Source: UBA4479 sp963974935 (GTDB lineage: Bacteria > Pseudomonadota > Alphaproteobacteria > Rhodospirillales > Casp-alpha2). Taken from it: a DNA stretch of 64,000 bases. How positions within the stretch are numbered: position 1 is the stretch's first letter; the number at the start of each line of letters is the position of its first letter. This document shows positions 34,505-43,361 of this stretch, piece by piece. Position numbers and translations under genes: made by a program. The stretch covers positions 310,001 through 374,000 of the forward strand of contig CAXBEV010000001.1 in assembly GCA_963974935.1 (NCBI GenBank), written 5' to 3'. The notes under the pieces are model-generated. The model worked only from the letters and a program-made list of their open reading frames with translations. It did no database searches and was not told the DNA's origin.

Positions 34505-36004
34505 CTAAAGTCGTTCAAATCCATAAATAAGTTCGGCGAGGATACGGACGCCGGGCGTGATGCGGTCAGCGGCGATGGATGAGAACCCGAGGCGAAAATA
34601 GTTGCGGGGGCGATGGTCGCCCAAAAAGTGGACGCGGCCGGGCTCGATCAGGACGCCCTCGGCGCGGGCGCGTACGGCGAGGACTTCGGCGTCCAAAGTC
34701 TCCGGGCCGCGCACCCAAAAGCTGGTGCCGCCGAAACTCGGGCGCGTTGCAGACGCCGGTAAATAGTGTTGCAGCGCAGCGTCCATGGTTTCCCAGCGTT
34801 TGTGAAATTCCCGGTGTAAGCGATGGATCAGCGCATCGTGATGGCCGAGCGATAAAAACAGCGCGGTCTGGCGTTGGTTGACCGTCGGTGGATGGCGCAG
34901 CATCAATCGCCTGAGCGCGCGGGCTTCTTCGATCACCTGCTTCGGTGCCACCATGAAGCCAAGCCGGAGCCCCGGAAAAAGTGACTTCGACAGCGAGCCT
35001 AAGTAAATCACGCGCCCGTCTTCATCCATGGACTTGAGCGCCGGGCTCGGGCGACCGACGTAGTTGGTCTCGAATTCATAGTCGTCTTCGATCAGCACGA
35101 TGTCGTGCGCTTCGGCGCGGGCCAGCAGGTCCATCCGGCGTTGCAGCGGCATGGTGACGGTGGTCGGGAACTGATGGCTCGGCGTGACATATACATAGTC
35201 ACAGGCATCAAGCCGTGAATCCGCAGGCAAGCCTTCGTCATCGACCGGGACCGGGATCACGCGATCCGTCTTAAGCTGCGCGATGTTGCGCATATCGGTG
35301 TAGCCAGGATCTTCGATACCGACAGTGGTTTGTTTGGTGAATAAAAGGCTCGCCAATATATACAACGCGTTCTGCGCGCCCATGGTGACGAGGATTTCTT
35401 CAGGCGCTGCGGTGATCCCGCGCCTGGGTAGAATATGGGTGCGGATCTGTTCGATCAGCATCGGGTCATCATAGATCAGCCGGTCGCCGGTCCATGCATC
35501 CATGGCGCGACGCCCCAACGCTTGGCGGGCGCATTCGCGCCAGGCCGCCAGCGGAAACAATTGCTGGTCCACTTGGCCATACACGAAAGGATACGGATAC
35601 GACGGCCAGTCGATGGCTTTGACGATGTTTTCCTGTTTCGACGGATGCACCCGAAAAAGCTTCTGCCAATCGGGCGCCCGCGGGTTGTCGGCCGGATCAC
35701 TGCTCACTTCGGCGATGGTATTCTTGGCCTCAGTGTTGTTACCGGCCAGAGCGCCGTTGACGTAATACCCGCTGCGTTCGCGCGCGATCAGATATCCGTC
35801 GTCGACCAAGTCTTGATACGCGAGCACCACAGTGTTCCTGGAAACGCCCAGATTGTCAGCCATGCGACGGCTCGACGGCAGCGGCTCGCCATCTATCAAC
35901 TGCCCGCCCAAGATCGCGTTTACCAGCAATTCTCTGATCTGCGCCTGCAGGCTGACAGTGTCGCTCCGTTTCAGATGGAAGATGGCATCGCGCATGGACG
36001 GCAT
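34505..36004 (-). CDS. MocR/TauR-type GntR regulator with aminotransferase-like domain
   Basis: A 499-residue fusion of an N-terminal GntR winged helix (LPSSRRMADNLGVSRNTVVLAYQDLVDDGYL) to a fold-type I aminotransferase-like domain. The PLP Lys is in YLGSLSKSLFPGLRLGFM. MocR proteins of this class include TauR, which activates taurine genes in Rhodobacter. ATG 36004 has AAGGAG upstream. It is divergent from the omega-aminotransferase gene and upstream of xsc in the same direction, the position expected for the regulator of both. A TTGGACCTA element at about 36027-36035 vaguely resembles TauR half-sites but stands alone. Confidence 0.85.
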   Translation of the reverse strand: MPSMRDAIFHLKRSDTVSLQAQIRELLVNAILGGQLIDGEPLPSSRRMADNLGVSRNTVVLAYQDLVDDGYLIARERSGYYVNGALAGNNTEAKNTIAEVSSDPADNPRAPDWQKLFRVHPSKQENIVKAIDWPSYPYPFVYGQVDQQLFPLAAWRECARQALGRRAMDAWTGDRLIYDDPMLIEQIRTHILPRRGITAAPEEILVTMGAQNALYILASLLFTKQTTVGIEDPGYTDMRNIAQLKTDRVIPVPVDDEGLPADSRLDACDYVYVTPSHQFPTTVTMPLQRRMDLLARAEAHDIVLIEDDYEFETNYVGRPSPALKSMDEDGRVIYLGSLSKSLFPGLRLGFMVAPKQVIEEARALRRLMLRHPPTVNQRQTALFLSLGHHDALIHRLHREFHKRWETMDAALQHYLPASATRPSFGGTSFWVRGPETLDAEVLAVRARAEGVLIEPGRVHFLGDHRPRNYFRLGFSSIAADRITPGVRILAELIYGFERL

Positions 36005-36177
36005 TGGCTCCTTGAAAAGCCAAAATTTGGACCTATTACGACGGCGCGTCAAACGTCTACGCTATTTCACGTCGCCAGTAATCTTCGCTTGGCCCCTGCA
36101 CTTTTGCTTATTGTATCTTTTGCGTATCATGAACTTTCGGTCGGCCAACCCGGTGCGACCGTTGATGGGAGAGACCG

Positions 36178-37488
36178 ATGGAATTCACGACCAACTCGCT
36201 TGAAGAGCACTGGATGCCGTTTACCGGCAACCGCGACTTTAAAGCAAACCCACGCATCGTCGTTAAAGCCGAGGGCGCGTATTTCATCGATCATAAGGGC
36301 GGTACCGTGCTGGACGCGTCGTCGGGCTTGTTCTGTGTCCCGCTCGGCCACGGGCGTCCCGAGATCGCCAAGGCGGTCCATGACCAGCTTTTGACCAACG
36401 ATTACACGCCGCCGTTCCAACTCGGTCATCCGGGCTCTTTCGAATTGGCCAGCAAAGTCGCCCGTATCACACCGGACCCGATCAACCATGTGTTTTTCGT
36501 CAACTCCGGCTCTGAATCCATCGATACTGCATTGAAGATCGCGATGGCCTATCACCGCGCACGGGGCGAGGGGCATCGGACCCGCTTTGTGTCGCGTGAA
36601 CGCGCGTACCACGGCGTCAACATCGGCGGCGTCAGCTTGGCGGGTATGGTCAAGAACCGCGAAACGTTCTCGGGCGTGATGCCGGGTGTCGTCACGATGC
36701 GGCACACGTGGCTCGAAGAAAATGTGTTCACGCCGGGCCAGCCGACGCGCGGCGTCGAGCTTGCCGAAGACTTGACCCGTATTTGCGAAACCTATGGCGG
36801 CTCCACCATCGCTGCCGTATTTGTCGAGCCGATTGCAGGCTCCACCGGCTGCCTGGTGCCGCCGGTCGGCTATTTGGAACGCATCCGCGAGATTTGCGAT
36901 CAGCACGGCATATTGTTGGTGTTCGACGAAGTGATCACCGGCTTCGGTCGCTTGGGCCATGCCTTCGCCTCGCAAGCCTTCGACGTCACCCCCGATATCA
37001 TGACGATGGCCAAAGCATTGACCAACGGCGCACAGCCCATGGGCGCGGTCGCGGTGAAAGACGAGATTTACGAGACCATCACAGATGCGGCCCCTGAAAA
37101 CGCCATTGAATTTTTCCACGGCTATACGTACTCGGGTCATCCGGCGGCCTGTGCTGCGGGCAACGTTACGCAGGATATCTTCCAGCGCGAAAACCTGTTT
37201 GAGCGTGCGCGCGAGCTTTCCGGCTATTTCGGTGAAGCGGTGCACAGCTTGAAAGATTTGGAGTGCATGAAAGACATTCGCTCGTACGGTCTGATGGCGG
37301 CGATTGAATTGAAGCCGCAAGGTGCGCCGGGTGCGCTCGGCACTAACCTGCAAAAGTCCCTGTTCTGGGACGGTCTGCACATCAAATTCACCGGCGACAA
37401 CGGCATCATCGCGCCGCAGTTCATCGCCGAGGAAAAGCACATTGACGAGATGATCGATAAACTGCGCGGGTCTTTGTCGAAAATTTAA
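36178..37488 (+). CDS. Class III omega-aminotransferase (taurine or beta-alanine:pyruvate)
   Basis: A 436-residue PLP enzyme. The N-terminal EEHWMPFTGNRDFKANPRI and HVFFVNSGSESIDTALKIA segments follow the omega-amino acid:pyruvate aminotransferase pattern; LVFDEVITGFGRLG holds the PLP Asp and MTMAKALTNGAQPMG the Schiff-base Lys. The context (divergent TauR-like regulator, xsc, pta) suggests taurine as amino donor, yielding sulfoacetaldehyde. The sequence itself looks closer to beta-alanine:pyruvate aminotransferases, and an mmsA gene that could handle malonate semialdehyde is 6 kb downstream, so the substrate is open. Confidence 0.85.
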   Translation: MEFTTNSLEEHWMPFTGNRDFKANPRIVVKAEGAYFIDHKGGTVLDASSGLFCVPLGHGRPEIAKAVHDQLLTNDYTPPFQLGHPGSFELASKVARITPDPINHVFFVNSGSESIDTALKIAMAYHRARGEGHRTRFVSRERAYHGVNIGGVSLAGMVKNRETFSGVMPGVVTMRHTWLEENVFTPGQPTRGVELAEDLTRICETYGGSTIAAVFVEPIAGSTGCLVPPVGYLERIREICDQHGILLVFDEVITGFGRLGHAFASQAFDVTPDIMTMAKALTNGAQPMGAVAVKDEIYETITDAAPENAIEFFHGYTYSGHPAACAAGNVTQDIFQRENLFERARELSGYFGEAVHSLKDLECMKDIRSYGLMAAIELKPQGAPGALGTNLQKSLFWDGLHIKFTGDNGIIAPQFIAEEKHIDEMIDKLRGSLSKI

Positions 37489-37499
37489 ACCACTAAGCC

Positions 37500-37529
37500 C
37501 CGTCATTCCTGCCTGCGTGGGAATGACGG
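37500..37529. repeat. Short palindromic dispersed repeat
   Basis: A perfect 10-bp inverted repeat (CCGTCATTCC and GGAATGACGG) around a 10-base loop lies just after the aminotransferase stop. Elements with this stem are common extragenic repeats in alphaproteobacteria and often serve as bidirectional transcript ends. Here it separates two convergent genes. Confidence 0.65.
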
Positions 37530-37532
37530 CGG

Positions 37533-37856
37533 CTAATCGAGTATTCTTTGAATCCCAGCGACCCCATCTGATCGACACCATGGCTTATAACCGCCAAGCC
37601 CGCGGTTTTGGAATTCCAAGTCGGCGGCGGCCATGGCGCGGATGCGGGTCTTTGTCAGGTGTGTATCGGTGCGCGGATTGGTCGCCTCAATCACGCGTCG
37701 TTTTTGCCAAAATGCATCGTAAACTTCTTTGCTGATCAGCCCGCAAAAGCTGGCGACTTCATAATCGTAGATGAGATCGTAATAGACGTCTTCGGCGGCC
37801 CACGCGTTGGGCGCGATGAGAACGACTGTCAGAAGAACAATGTTAGCCTTTGGCAA
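37533..37856 (-). CDS. Small secreted hypothetical protein
   Basis: A protein of about 107 residues if it starts at TTG 37856, which gives a proper signal peptide (MPKANIVLLTVVLIAPNAWA, then AEDVYYDLIYDYE). The frame stays open upstream to 37958, but that part overlaps the preceding gene and does not look like protein. The mature part has two Cys residues (ASFCGLIS and YKPWCRSD) that could form a disulfide. I do not recognise it. It overlaps the end of the upstream small gene by 14 bases and is probably the last gene of the potDABC operon. Confidence 0.5.
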   Translation of the reverse strand: MPKANIVLLTVVLIAPNAWAAEDVYYDLIYDYEVASFCGLISKEVYDAFWQKRRVIEATNPRTDTHLTKTRIRAMAAADLEFQNRGLGGYKPWCRSDGVAGIQRILD

Positions 37857-38208
37857 AGAACTCGCCGATGATTTCTTCTTTGCTGTCGAGCGAGACGTCG
37901 GCGGGCTCTTTGCGGGCGCCCGTTTGCACCCAGTGTACTTTCCAATACAGCGGGCCACCGTGCTGAAGTAAGCCGACGAAAGCCGTGTAAAAGCTGATAT
38001 CGAAAAACGCCGTCACATGCCCCGCGTCTTCATCGCCGGTCGGCAGTTCAGCTTCAAGATCGGCGTAGTGCTTAAATACGGCGGTCCCGACCATTTTGCC
38101 GCCGTCTTGATAGAGCCGCACGATCACGGATGGGCGCGGCGCCGGGCCGGTGCGCTTATTGAGAACTTGGATCGCGTGGCGGGCAATCTTTTGGACGGTC
38201 GTCGGCAT
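37843..38208 (-). CDS. Hypothetical protein downstream of potC
   Basis: A 121-residue cytoplasmic-looking protein with no signal peptide or membrane segment and no motif I recognise. Codon use is like that of its neighbours, and the frame ends in a natural overlap with the next small gene. It starts 17 bases after potC on the same strand, so it is probably cotranscribed with the polyamine-type transporter. Confidence 0.6.
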   Translation of the reverse strand: MPTTVQKIARHAIQVLNKRTGPAPRPSVIVRLYQDGGKMVGTAVFKHYADLEAELPTGDEDAGHVTAFFDISFYTAFVGLLQHGGPLYWKVHWVQTGARKEPADVSLDSKEEIIGEFFAKG

Positions 38209-38225
38209 CGCTCAGTGTTCCCCAA

Positions 38226-39131
38226 TTATGCAGCTTGCGCAGCGTCTGCAGCTTGTTGCGCCGCTTCGGTGTCGCGCGTGCGTTTCATGGCGGCACGGCG
38301 TTTAGAGGCATCGGCAATCGCTTCTTCGCGGCGCTTTTTGATTTCATAGATGACCGCACCGATCAGCGTGAAGCCCATGATGACGACGGCCAGCGCCGAG
38401 ATCGAAGGGTTCACGCCGAACCGGGCTAAGCCCGCCAACTCGGTCGTCAGCGTGCCCCGCGCAACCATCGTGAACACGGTGGTGTTATAGTTTTCAAACG
38501 ATGTTAAGAACGCCAGCACGATGGAGGACAAAATTGCCGGGCGTAGGAAGGGGATCAGCACTTTCCAAAATACTTGGACGTGGGTGGCGCCAAGATCGAG
38601 CGCGGCTTCTTCGAGGGTTTTGTCGAAGCGCTGTAGGCGCGCCATGAACACCAGCATGCAATACGCCGAAATAAACGTCGACTGGCCGACGATGGTCAGG
38701 AAGAACGGGTTGTTGGTGGTTTCATAATCGAGCCCGACCAGGCTGCCGAACCGTTCCCAAAAAATCACCGTCGAGATACCGATGATGACGCCTGGCACCA
38801 GCACTGGCGAGACGACGATGGTGTAATAAATCGGCCGCACCCGTTCAGAGACCTGCATCAGCATGATGGCACCGGCCAGCGCTGTCGGTACAGATAACGA
38901 GACCACGCCGATGCCGACCCAAACGCTGTTGATGAAGCCTGCCACCAATCGGTCGTTCGCCGCCAACTCGCCGAACCATTTGACGGTGAAGCCTTCCCAC
39001 GGTGTTATCGTCGGATAGCTGGACTGGTTGAAGGCCGACGCCGACATGATGATCAGCGGGCCGAACAAATATAGGAAGAACAGGACGATATATCCCATTA
39101 CGACCAATTTACGGATCTGGTTTGAGCTCAT
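38226..39131 (-). CDS. Polyamine-type ABC transporter permease (PotC-like)
   Basis: A 301-residue inner-membrane permease with six predicted membrane segments and the EAA loop EEAALDLGATHVQVFWKVLIPFLRP. The Arg/Ala-rich tail of about 40 residues (KKRREEAIADASKRR) is longer than usual. ATG 39131 overlaps the potB stop by 4 bases; the frame is open further upstream but that part lies inside potB. It pairs with the PotB-like permease. Confidence 0.88.
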   Translation of the reverse strand: MSSNQIRKLVVMGYIVLFFLYLFGPLIIMSASAFNQSSYPTITPWEGFTVKWFGELAANDRLVAGFINSVWVGIGVVSLSVPTALAGAIMLMQVSERVRPIYYTIVVSPVLVPGVIIGISTVIFWERFGSLVGLDYETTNNPFFLTIVGQSTFISAYCMLVFMARLQRFDKTLEEAALDLGATHVQVFWKVLIPFLRPAILSSIVLAFLTSFENYNTTVFTMVARGTLTTELAGLARFGVNPSISALAVVIMGFTLIGAVIYEIKKRREEAIADASKRRAAMKRTRDTEAAQQAADAAQAA

Positions 39132-40498
39132 CGTTTTGCGATATCCCCAAGACCGACTTTGAATATCCGCATCACCACACGCACAAAGATGATGCACGAA
39201 ATCAGCAGTACGAAGGCGTACGCCGAACCCTGCGGCCAATTGCCGCCGGTGTTGTACCACTGGTAAATAATCTGCGTGAACCAGAGCGAACTTGGCCCCC
39301 CCAAAATGTTCGGTGCCGCCAATGCGCCGGCGGTCAGCATGAACACCATGGTGCAGCCCGACGCGATGCCGGGTTTGGCGTGCGGCATGACGACGCGAAG
39401 GTGGATTTTCAGCCACGACGCGCCCATATCCCGCGCCGCCTCGATCTGATTGTGATCTAGGCTTTCGATGGCATTATACAGCGGGAAGATCATCAACAGC
39501 ACGTAAGCATACGTCAGACCTGTATAGAGCGCCACGTTGGCGCCCAGGAAATCGTAGGGCGTATCCAAAACCCCTAAGCCGATCAGAAGATTGTTGATCA
39601 GGCCGAGCTCAGCAAAGATCAGTTTGAAGGCAAATGCGCGCAGGATTTCGTTAACCCAGAACGGCAACAAAAGGCACAGGAATAACAAGCGCTGCCCGCG
39701 GCCTTTGACCATTTGCGCCATGAAGAACGCCAGCGGATAACAGAGCAGAAAATTGATCATCGTGACGATGACACTGGCCACAATGGTCTTGAAAAAGACT
39801 TCTAGGTGCAGCCAGTTCAGCATCTCGTCGCTGCCTTCACGCCCGAAGATCAGGTATTCATAGTTCTTCAGGGTATAGACATCGTTGGCGCCGCCGATTT
39901 CCGGTGGCGGCAGGTTATAGCGGAACGAAAAGTCGAACATATAAAGCTGCGGCAGCACGATCATAAAAACGATCCAGCCGGTCGTGAATATCAATAGATA
40001 TGCAGAGATCGCGAGACCATTTTTTTGCACGAACTGCAACGCGTTTAAGTTCGCCGTCCATTTGCCGGCTTCACGTTGCACGAACGGCGCGATGATCAGC
40101 GCTGCGATGATCGCGAGAAAGATTTCGAAAAATCCGAGTCCGCTGTCTGCCGGTAATTGTTTGGCCGGGTCTTGAATGACCAATTTCAACTCGTTTTGCC
40201 CGGGTGGTAGCTGCGGCAGGTTATCTGGGTTGGTGATGGTGATATTGAAGTTCGCGCCGCTTGCAGACGGCGCGGCACCGGGGGCACTCGTGCTGCTGGA
40301 AGGCGCACTCCCGCCCGGCAGAGACGGCGAAATAGCTGAGCCGCCAGGCAACGACGGATTGATGCCGAGCCCGCCACCGGAACTGCCGGGCAGCGAGGGG
40401 GTCGGCATGGCAGGGTTCGGTTCGGCAGGCGTCGGCAGGTTAGGCGTGATCTTCATCTGCGCCAGCTCGACCGGCCCCGATGATAAAAGATCACTCAT
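39128..40498 (-). CDS. Polyamine-type ABC transporter permease (PotB-like) with long N-terminal extension
   Basis: A 456-residue protein whose C-terminal 290 residues or so are an ordinary PotB-like permease (EAA loop EAARDMGASWLKIHLRVVMPHAKPG). The first 120 residues are unusual: a Pro/Ser/Gly-rich stretch with SLPG(S/G) repeated at residues 35, 49 and 59, then a possible small beta domain (FNITITNPDNLPQLPPGQ) and an extra hydrophobic segment (about 124-141). ATG 40498 overlaps the ATPase gene by 8 bases, so the extension is genuinely in frame and coupled. Confidence 0.85.
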   Translation of the reverse strand: MSDLLSSGPVELAQMKITPNLPTPAEPNPAMPTPSLPGSSGGGLGINPSLPGGSAISPSLPGGSAPSSSTSAPGAAPSASGANFNITITNPDNLPQLPPGQNELKLVIQDPAKQLPADSGLGFFEIFLAIIAALIIAPFVQREAGKWTANLNALQFVQKNGLAISAYLLIFTTGWIVFMIVLPQLYMFDFSFRYNLPPPEIGGANDVYTLKNYEYLIFGREGSDEMLNWLHLEVFFKTIVASVIVTMINFLLCYPLAFFMAQMVKGRGQRLLFLCLLLPFWVNEILRAFAFKLIFAELGLINNLLIGLGVLDTPYDFLGANVALYTGLTYAYVLLMIFPLYNAIESLDHNQIEAARDMGASWLKIHLRVVMPHAKPGIASGCTMVFMLTAGALAAPNILGGPSSLWFTQIIYQWYNTGGNWPQGSAYAFVLLISCIIFVRVVMRIFKVGLGDIAKR

Positions 40499-41585
40499 CG
40501 GCGAGTTCCCCGACCGGCAACGCCACCGCACGCTTCGGATCGAATACGACTTTGATCGGCGCATTGAGCGTTTGCCGCTCCACATTGGCGTCGTTCACCA
40601 GTGCCATCTTGTAGGGCTTATCTTCGTTCTCAGAGCGCAGAAATACGTGCAGGAAGCTGCCTTCGAATTCTTCTTTCAGTGCGTCGGTCGTAAACGTGCC
40701 GCCTTCGACTGTGTCGTCCGATTTGGCTGGGCGCATCGCTTCTGGGCGAATGAACACATATGCCTCGTCACCTTCAGAAAGACCGCGATTGTTGATGCCG
40801 CGCATTGGTCCAAACGAGGTTTCGACGACCGCGAACCCGTCTTCGGCGCGGGTCACTTTGCCGTGGAACGCGTTGTTCTCGCCGACGAAAGACGCGACGA
40901 ACGCGGTGGCTGGATTGTTATAAATATCAGATCCATTACCGACCTGCTGCACGATGCCCGCACTCATCACTGCAATGCGGTCCGACATGGTTAGCGCTTC
41001 ACCTTGGTCGTGGGTGATGTAAATAAAGGTGATGCCGACGCGCTGTTGGATTGCACGAAGCTCGGTCCGCATATGTTGGCGGAGCTTGAGATCCAACGCA
41101 GATAGAGGTTCGTCCAGCAACAAGACTTCGGGCTCAACGGCAAGCGCGCGGGCGATGGCGACGCGCTGACGTTGACCGCCCGAAAGCTCGGACACCATTT
41201 TTTCACCTTGGCCGGGCAGCGCGATCAGGTTTAATAATTCCTCGGCGCGGCGTCGGCGTTCGTTGTATTTGATGCCCGCAACCTCAAGCCCGAACGCGAT
41301 GTTGTCAGCGACGCTCATTAACGGGAACAAGGCGAGGTTTTGAAAGATCAGCGCGGTCGGCCGCTTGTTAGGGCCGCTGCCACGCATGTCTTTGCCGCCG
41401 ATCCTGACCGTACCTTCGGTCGGCTCGTTGAAGCCCGATACCGCACGTAAGATCGTGGTCTTGCCGCAGCCCGACGGGCCTAGGAAGCTGAAGAACTCAC
41501 CTGAATTGATGGTCAGGTTGCAATTGTCGACGGCGACGAAGTCCCCGAAGCGGATCGTTATGTGGTCAAGTTCGACGCTGCTCAT
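40491..41585 (-). CDS. Polyamine-type ABC transporter ATP-binding protein (PotA-like)
   Basis: A 364-residue ATPase with Walker A GPSGCGKTTIL, signature LSGGQRQRVAIARAL, Walker B VLLLDEPLSALD and a C-terminal TOBE domain (from about residue 270). It couples ATP hydrolysis to import by the PotBC-like pair. A 158-base gap with a hairpin separates it from the binding-protein gene. Confidence 0.92.
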   Translation of the reverse strand: MSSVELDHITIRFGDFVAVDNCNLTINSGEFFSFLGPSGCGKTTILRAVSGFNEPTEGTVRIGGKDMRGSGPNKRPTALIFQNLALFPLMSVADNIAFGLEVAGIKYNERRRRAEELLNLIALPGQGEKMVSELSGGQRQRVAIARALAVEPEVLLLDEPLSALDLKLRQHMRTELRAIQQRVGITFIYITHDQGEALTMSDRIAVMSAGIVQQVGNGSDIYNNPATAFVASFVGENNAFHGKVTRAEDGFAVVETSFGPMRGINNRGLSEGDEAYVFIRPEAMRPAKSDDTVEGGTFTTDALKEEFEGSFLHVFLRSENEDKPYKMALVNDANVERQTLNAPIKVVFDPKRAVALPVGELADE

Positions 41586-41670
41586 TCGGCCCCCCTATAT
41601 GCTCTAAAGTGCGAGCCTCCCGCAAAAAGCGATGTCCGTTTTCGGACTTATATTTTGCTGCCCATTTTGT

Positions 41671-41732
41671 TTGAATGGCCATTCAATGGGGCAGGGAACC
41701 CGCACTCGACGCCTCTGTGCATCGGGTGCGGG
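41671..41732 (-). promoter_or_regulatory. Palindrome and hairpin between the binding-protein gene and potA
   Basis: An 11-bp stem with one G-U pair (41699-41709 with 41722-41732) starts 11 bases after the binding-protein stop, and a perfect 16-bp palindrome TTGAATGGCCATTCAA lies at 41671-41686. The hairpin resembles the one after urtA and probably limits transcription into the ATPase and permease genes; the palindrome's role is unknown. Confidence 0.5.
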
Positions 41733-41743
41733 CTATGTGACCT

Positions 41744-42901
41744 TTAGGCGGCGACGAACTTGTCGCGGTATTCGGCACGGATCGACGCGTACCATGCCGG
41801 CTCGTCTGGCCACCACCACAGCTTCGACAACGCATCGCCCGGATAGGCCAGATTGAAGGCCTTCTTTGAGAGATCATCCAGCTTGTCGGCATAGCCTTTG
41901 ACGGTGCCGTTGTAGCCGGTCTTGATCGCTGAATCCGCCGCCGCATCGACGGTATAGATGGCGTTGACCAGCTCATAGGTTTCGTCGATGTTTTTGGCGC
42001 CGACCGGCATGCACAGGCCGTCCAACCAAGCAAACGCGCCTTCTTTGGGGGCCATATACTGGACGGGTTTGTCGTCTTTGAACAATTCGATCGCCGGGCC
42101 GTCCCAAGTCTGGCCGAGAATCACACCATTTTGCATGAAGCCGGTCTTTTGCGTGTCATGGTCGTTCCAGAACTGCTTAACCCACGGCTTGTGCTCGACG
42201 GCGAATTTGGTGATCTCTTCCCAAATTTTGCGCATGCTGTCTTCGTCTTTGTAGGCTTCGACGAACGGCGGGAGTTTGCCGATGCCTTCGAGGTAACGGC
42301 CAATGCCGGCCATCATCGAATGCGGACGGCCCTGCACTTTACCTTTCATTTCCGGGATCCAGAGATCGCCGAACGAGAGCTTGCCGTATTCCGTCGACCA
42401 CTTGTCGGTGCGCCAAGACATAGCCTCGGTGCCCCAGATGTGCGGCAGGTGATACTGACCGCCGGCCCAGGTCCAGGCTTCAGACGCTTTGACGAACGCC
42501 GGCTCGACATTTGGCAGGTTCGTGACCTTGCCGGTATCCCAAGGCTGCAACAGGCCCAAGTCGATCCACTGACCTTTGCGGTTCAGGGTCGGTGTGATCA
42601 GATCGAAGCCGCGGCCCTTCGACGCTTTCATCTTGTTCAAAAGCTCTTCGTTCGAGCCCAGCGGCGTCACGTTAACTTTGATACCGGTCCTTTTTTCGAA
42701 GCCTTCGATGAAGTCGTCGGTCAGATAGTTGGTCCAGACGATGGCGTTCACGGTGCCGGCGGCGTATGCGTCACGGATCACAAACGGCCCCATGGCGGCG
42801 GCGCCGGCAATGGCAGCGGTGCTCTTTAGGACGGTGCGGCGATTAAATTTCTTTGCTGCAGCAACGGTCCGTTGTGCAGAGGATTTCGAGGTGGAGGTCA
42901 T
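41744..42901 (-). CDS. Polyamine-type periplasmic substrate-binding protein (PotD-like)
   Basis: A 385-residue binding protein with a Tat-like signal (FNRRTVLKSTAAIAGAAAMG) and the family-typical start of the mature chain, VNAIVWTNYLTDDFIEGFEKRTGI. The C-terminus has WWWPDEPAWYASIRAEY. It binds a small cationic or zwitterionic amine; the ligand cannot be assigned. It is the first gene of the operon, divergent from mmsA across a 460-base region. Confidence 0.9.
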   Translation of the reverse strand: MTSTSKSSAQRTVAAAKKFNRRTVLKSTAAIAGAAAMGPFVIRDAYAAGTVNAIVWTNYLTDDFIEGFEKRTGIKVNVTPLGSNEELLNKMKASKGRGFDLITPTLNRKGQWIDLGLLQPWDTGKVTNLPNVEPAFVKASEAWTWAGGQYHLPHIWGTEAMSWRTDKWSTEYGKLSFGDLWIPEMKGKVQGRPHSMMAGIGRYLEGIGKLPPFVEAYKDEDSMRKIWEEITKFAVEHKPWVKQFWNDHDTQKTGFMQNGVILGQTWDGPAIELFKDDKPVQYMAPKEGAFAWLDGLCMPVGAKNIDETYELVNAIYTVDAAADSAIKTGYNGTVKGYADKLDDLSKKAFNLAYPGDALSKLWWWPDEPAWYASIRAEYRDKFVAA

Positions 42902-43361
42902 GCGATAGCTCCCTGAGTTAGAAAATATTGAGTTAGAAAACGTTGATGGGCGACTTTATGTCTTATTGGCCGTTCGTTTTGGATATTTCCTCGGTGGTCA
43001 TCGGTTTTTATTTTTTACGACGATCAGCTTATTCGCGTGAAGATGCCGCATGGTTGCATGGGTTTGTTTCATCCTAAATGCGCCCTAAGCAGCAATGGTC
43101 ACGTGCCGTTTGCCTCAAAATTATGGGCCCGTTTCCTGCACTTGGTCAATAAACCGGAGGTTACGGTTTTTTGTCACCAGCAGCGTCACGCCGTTTTGGA
43201 TGGCGTCGTTAGGGCCAAATCCCGTATTTTTTTGGATCCAGTGTCGGAAAACCGAGACATCCTAAGCCCTGATCGCTTGCCAAGCCGCACCTGCGGTCGT
43301 TAAGTAAAGTCCATATAAAAATAATGGAAAAATCACTGAATATCATCCGAGAGGGAAGATC
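42902..43361. promoter_or_regulatory. Divergent intergenic region potD / mmsA
   Basis: This 460-base stretch must contain promoters for both flanking genes. A short palindrome CCGCACCTGCGG occurs near 43287-43298. An 88-codon open frame at 43037-43303 has no ribosome binding site or protein-like composition. No promoter or operator could be called with confidence. Confidence 0.3.

Noticed and set aside
37857..37958. Upstream extension of the small secreted protein at 37533-37856
   Set aside because: The added residues are Lys/Ser/Arg/Pro-rich and overlap the preceding gene; the signal peptide only makes sense with the TTG start at 37856.
43037..43303. An 88-codon open frame in the potD/mmsA intergenic region
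   Set aside because: No ribosome binding site, unusual amino acid mix, and it lies in a region that must hold two promoters.
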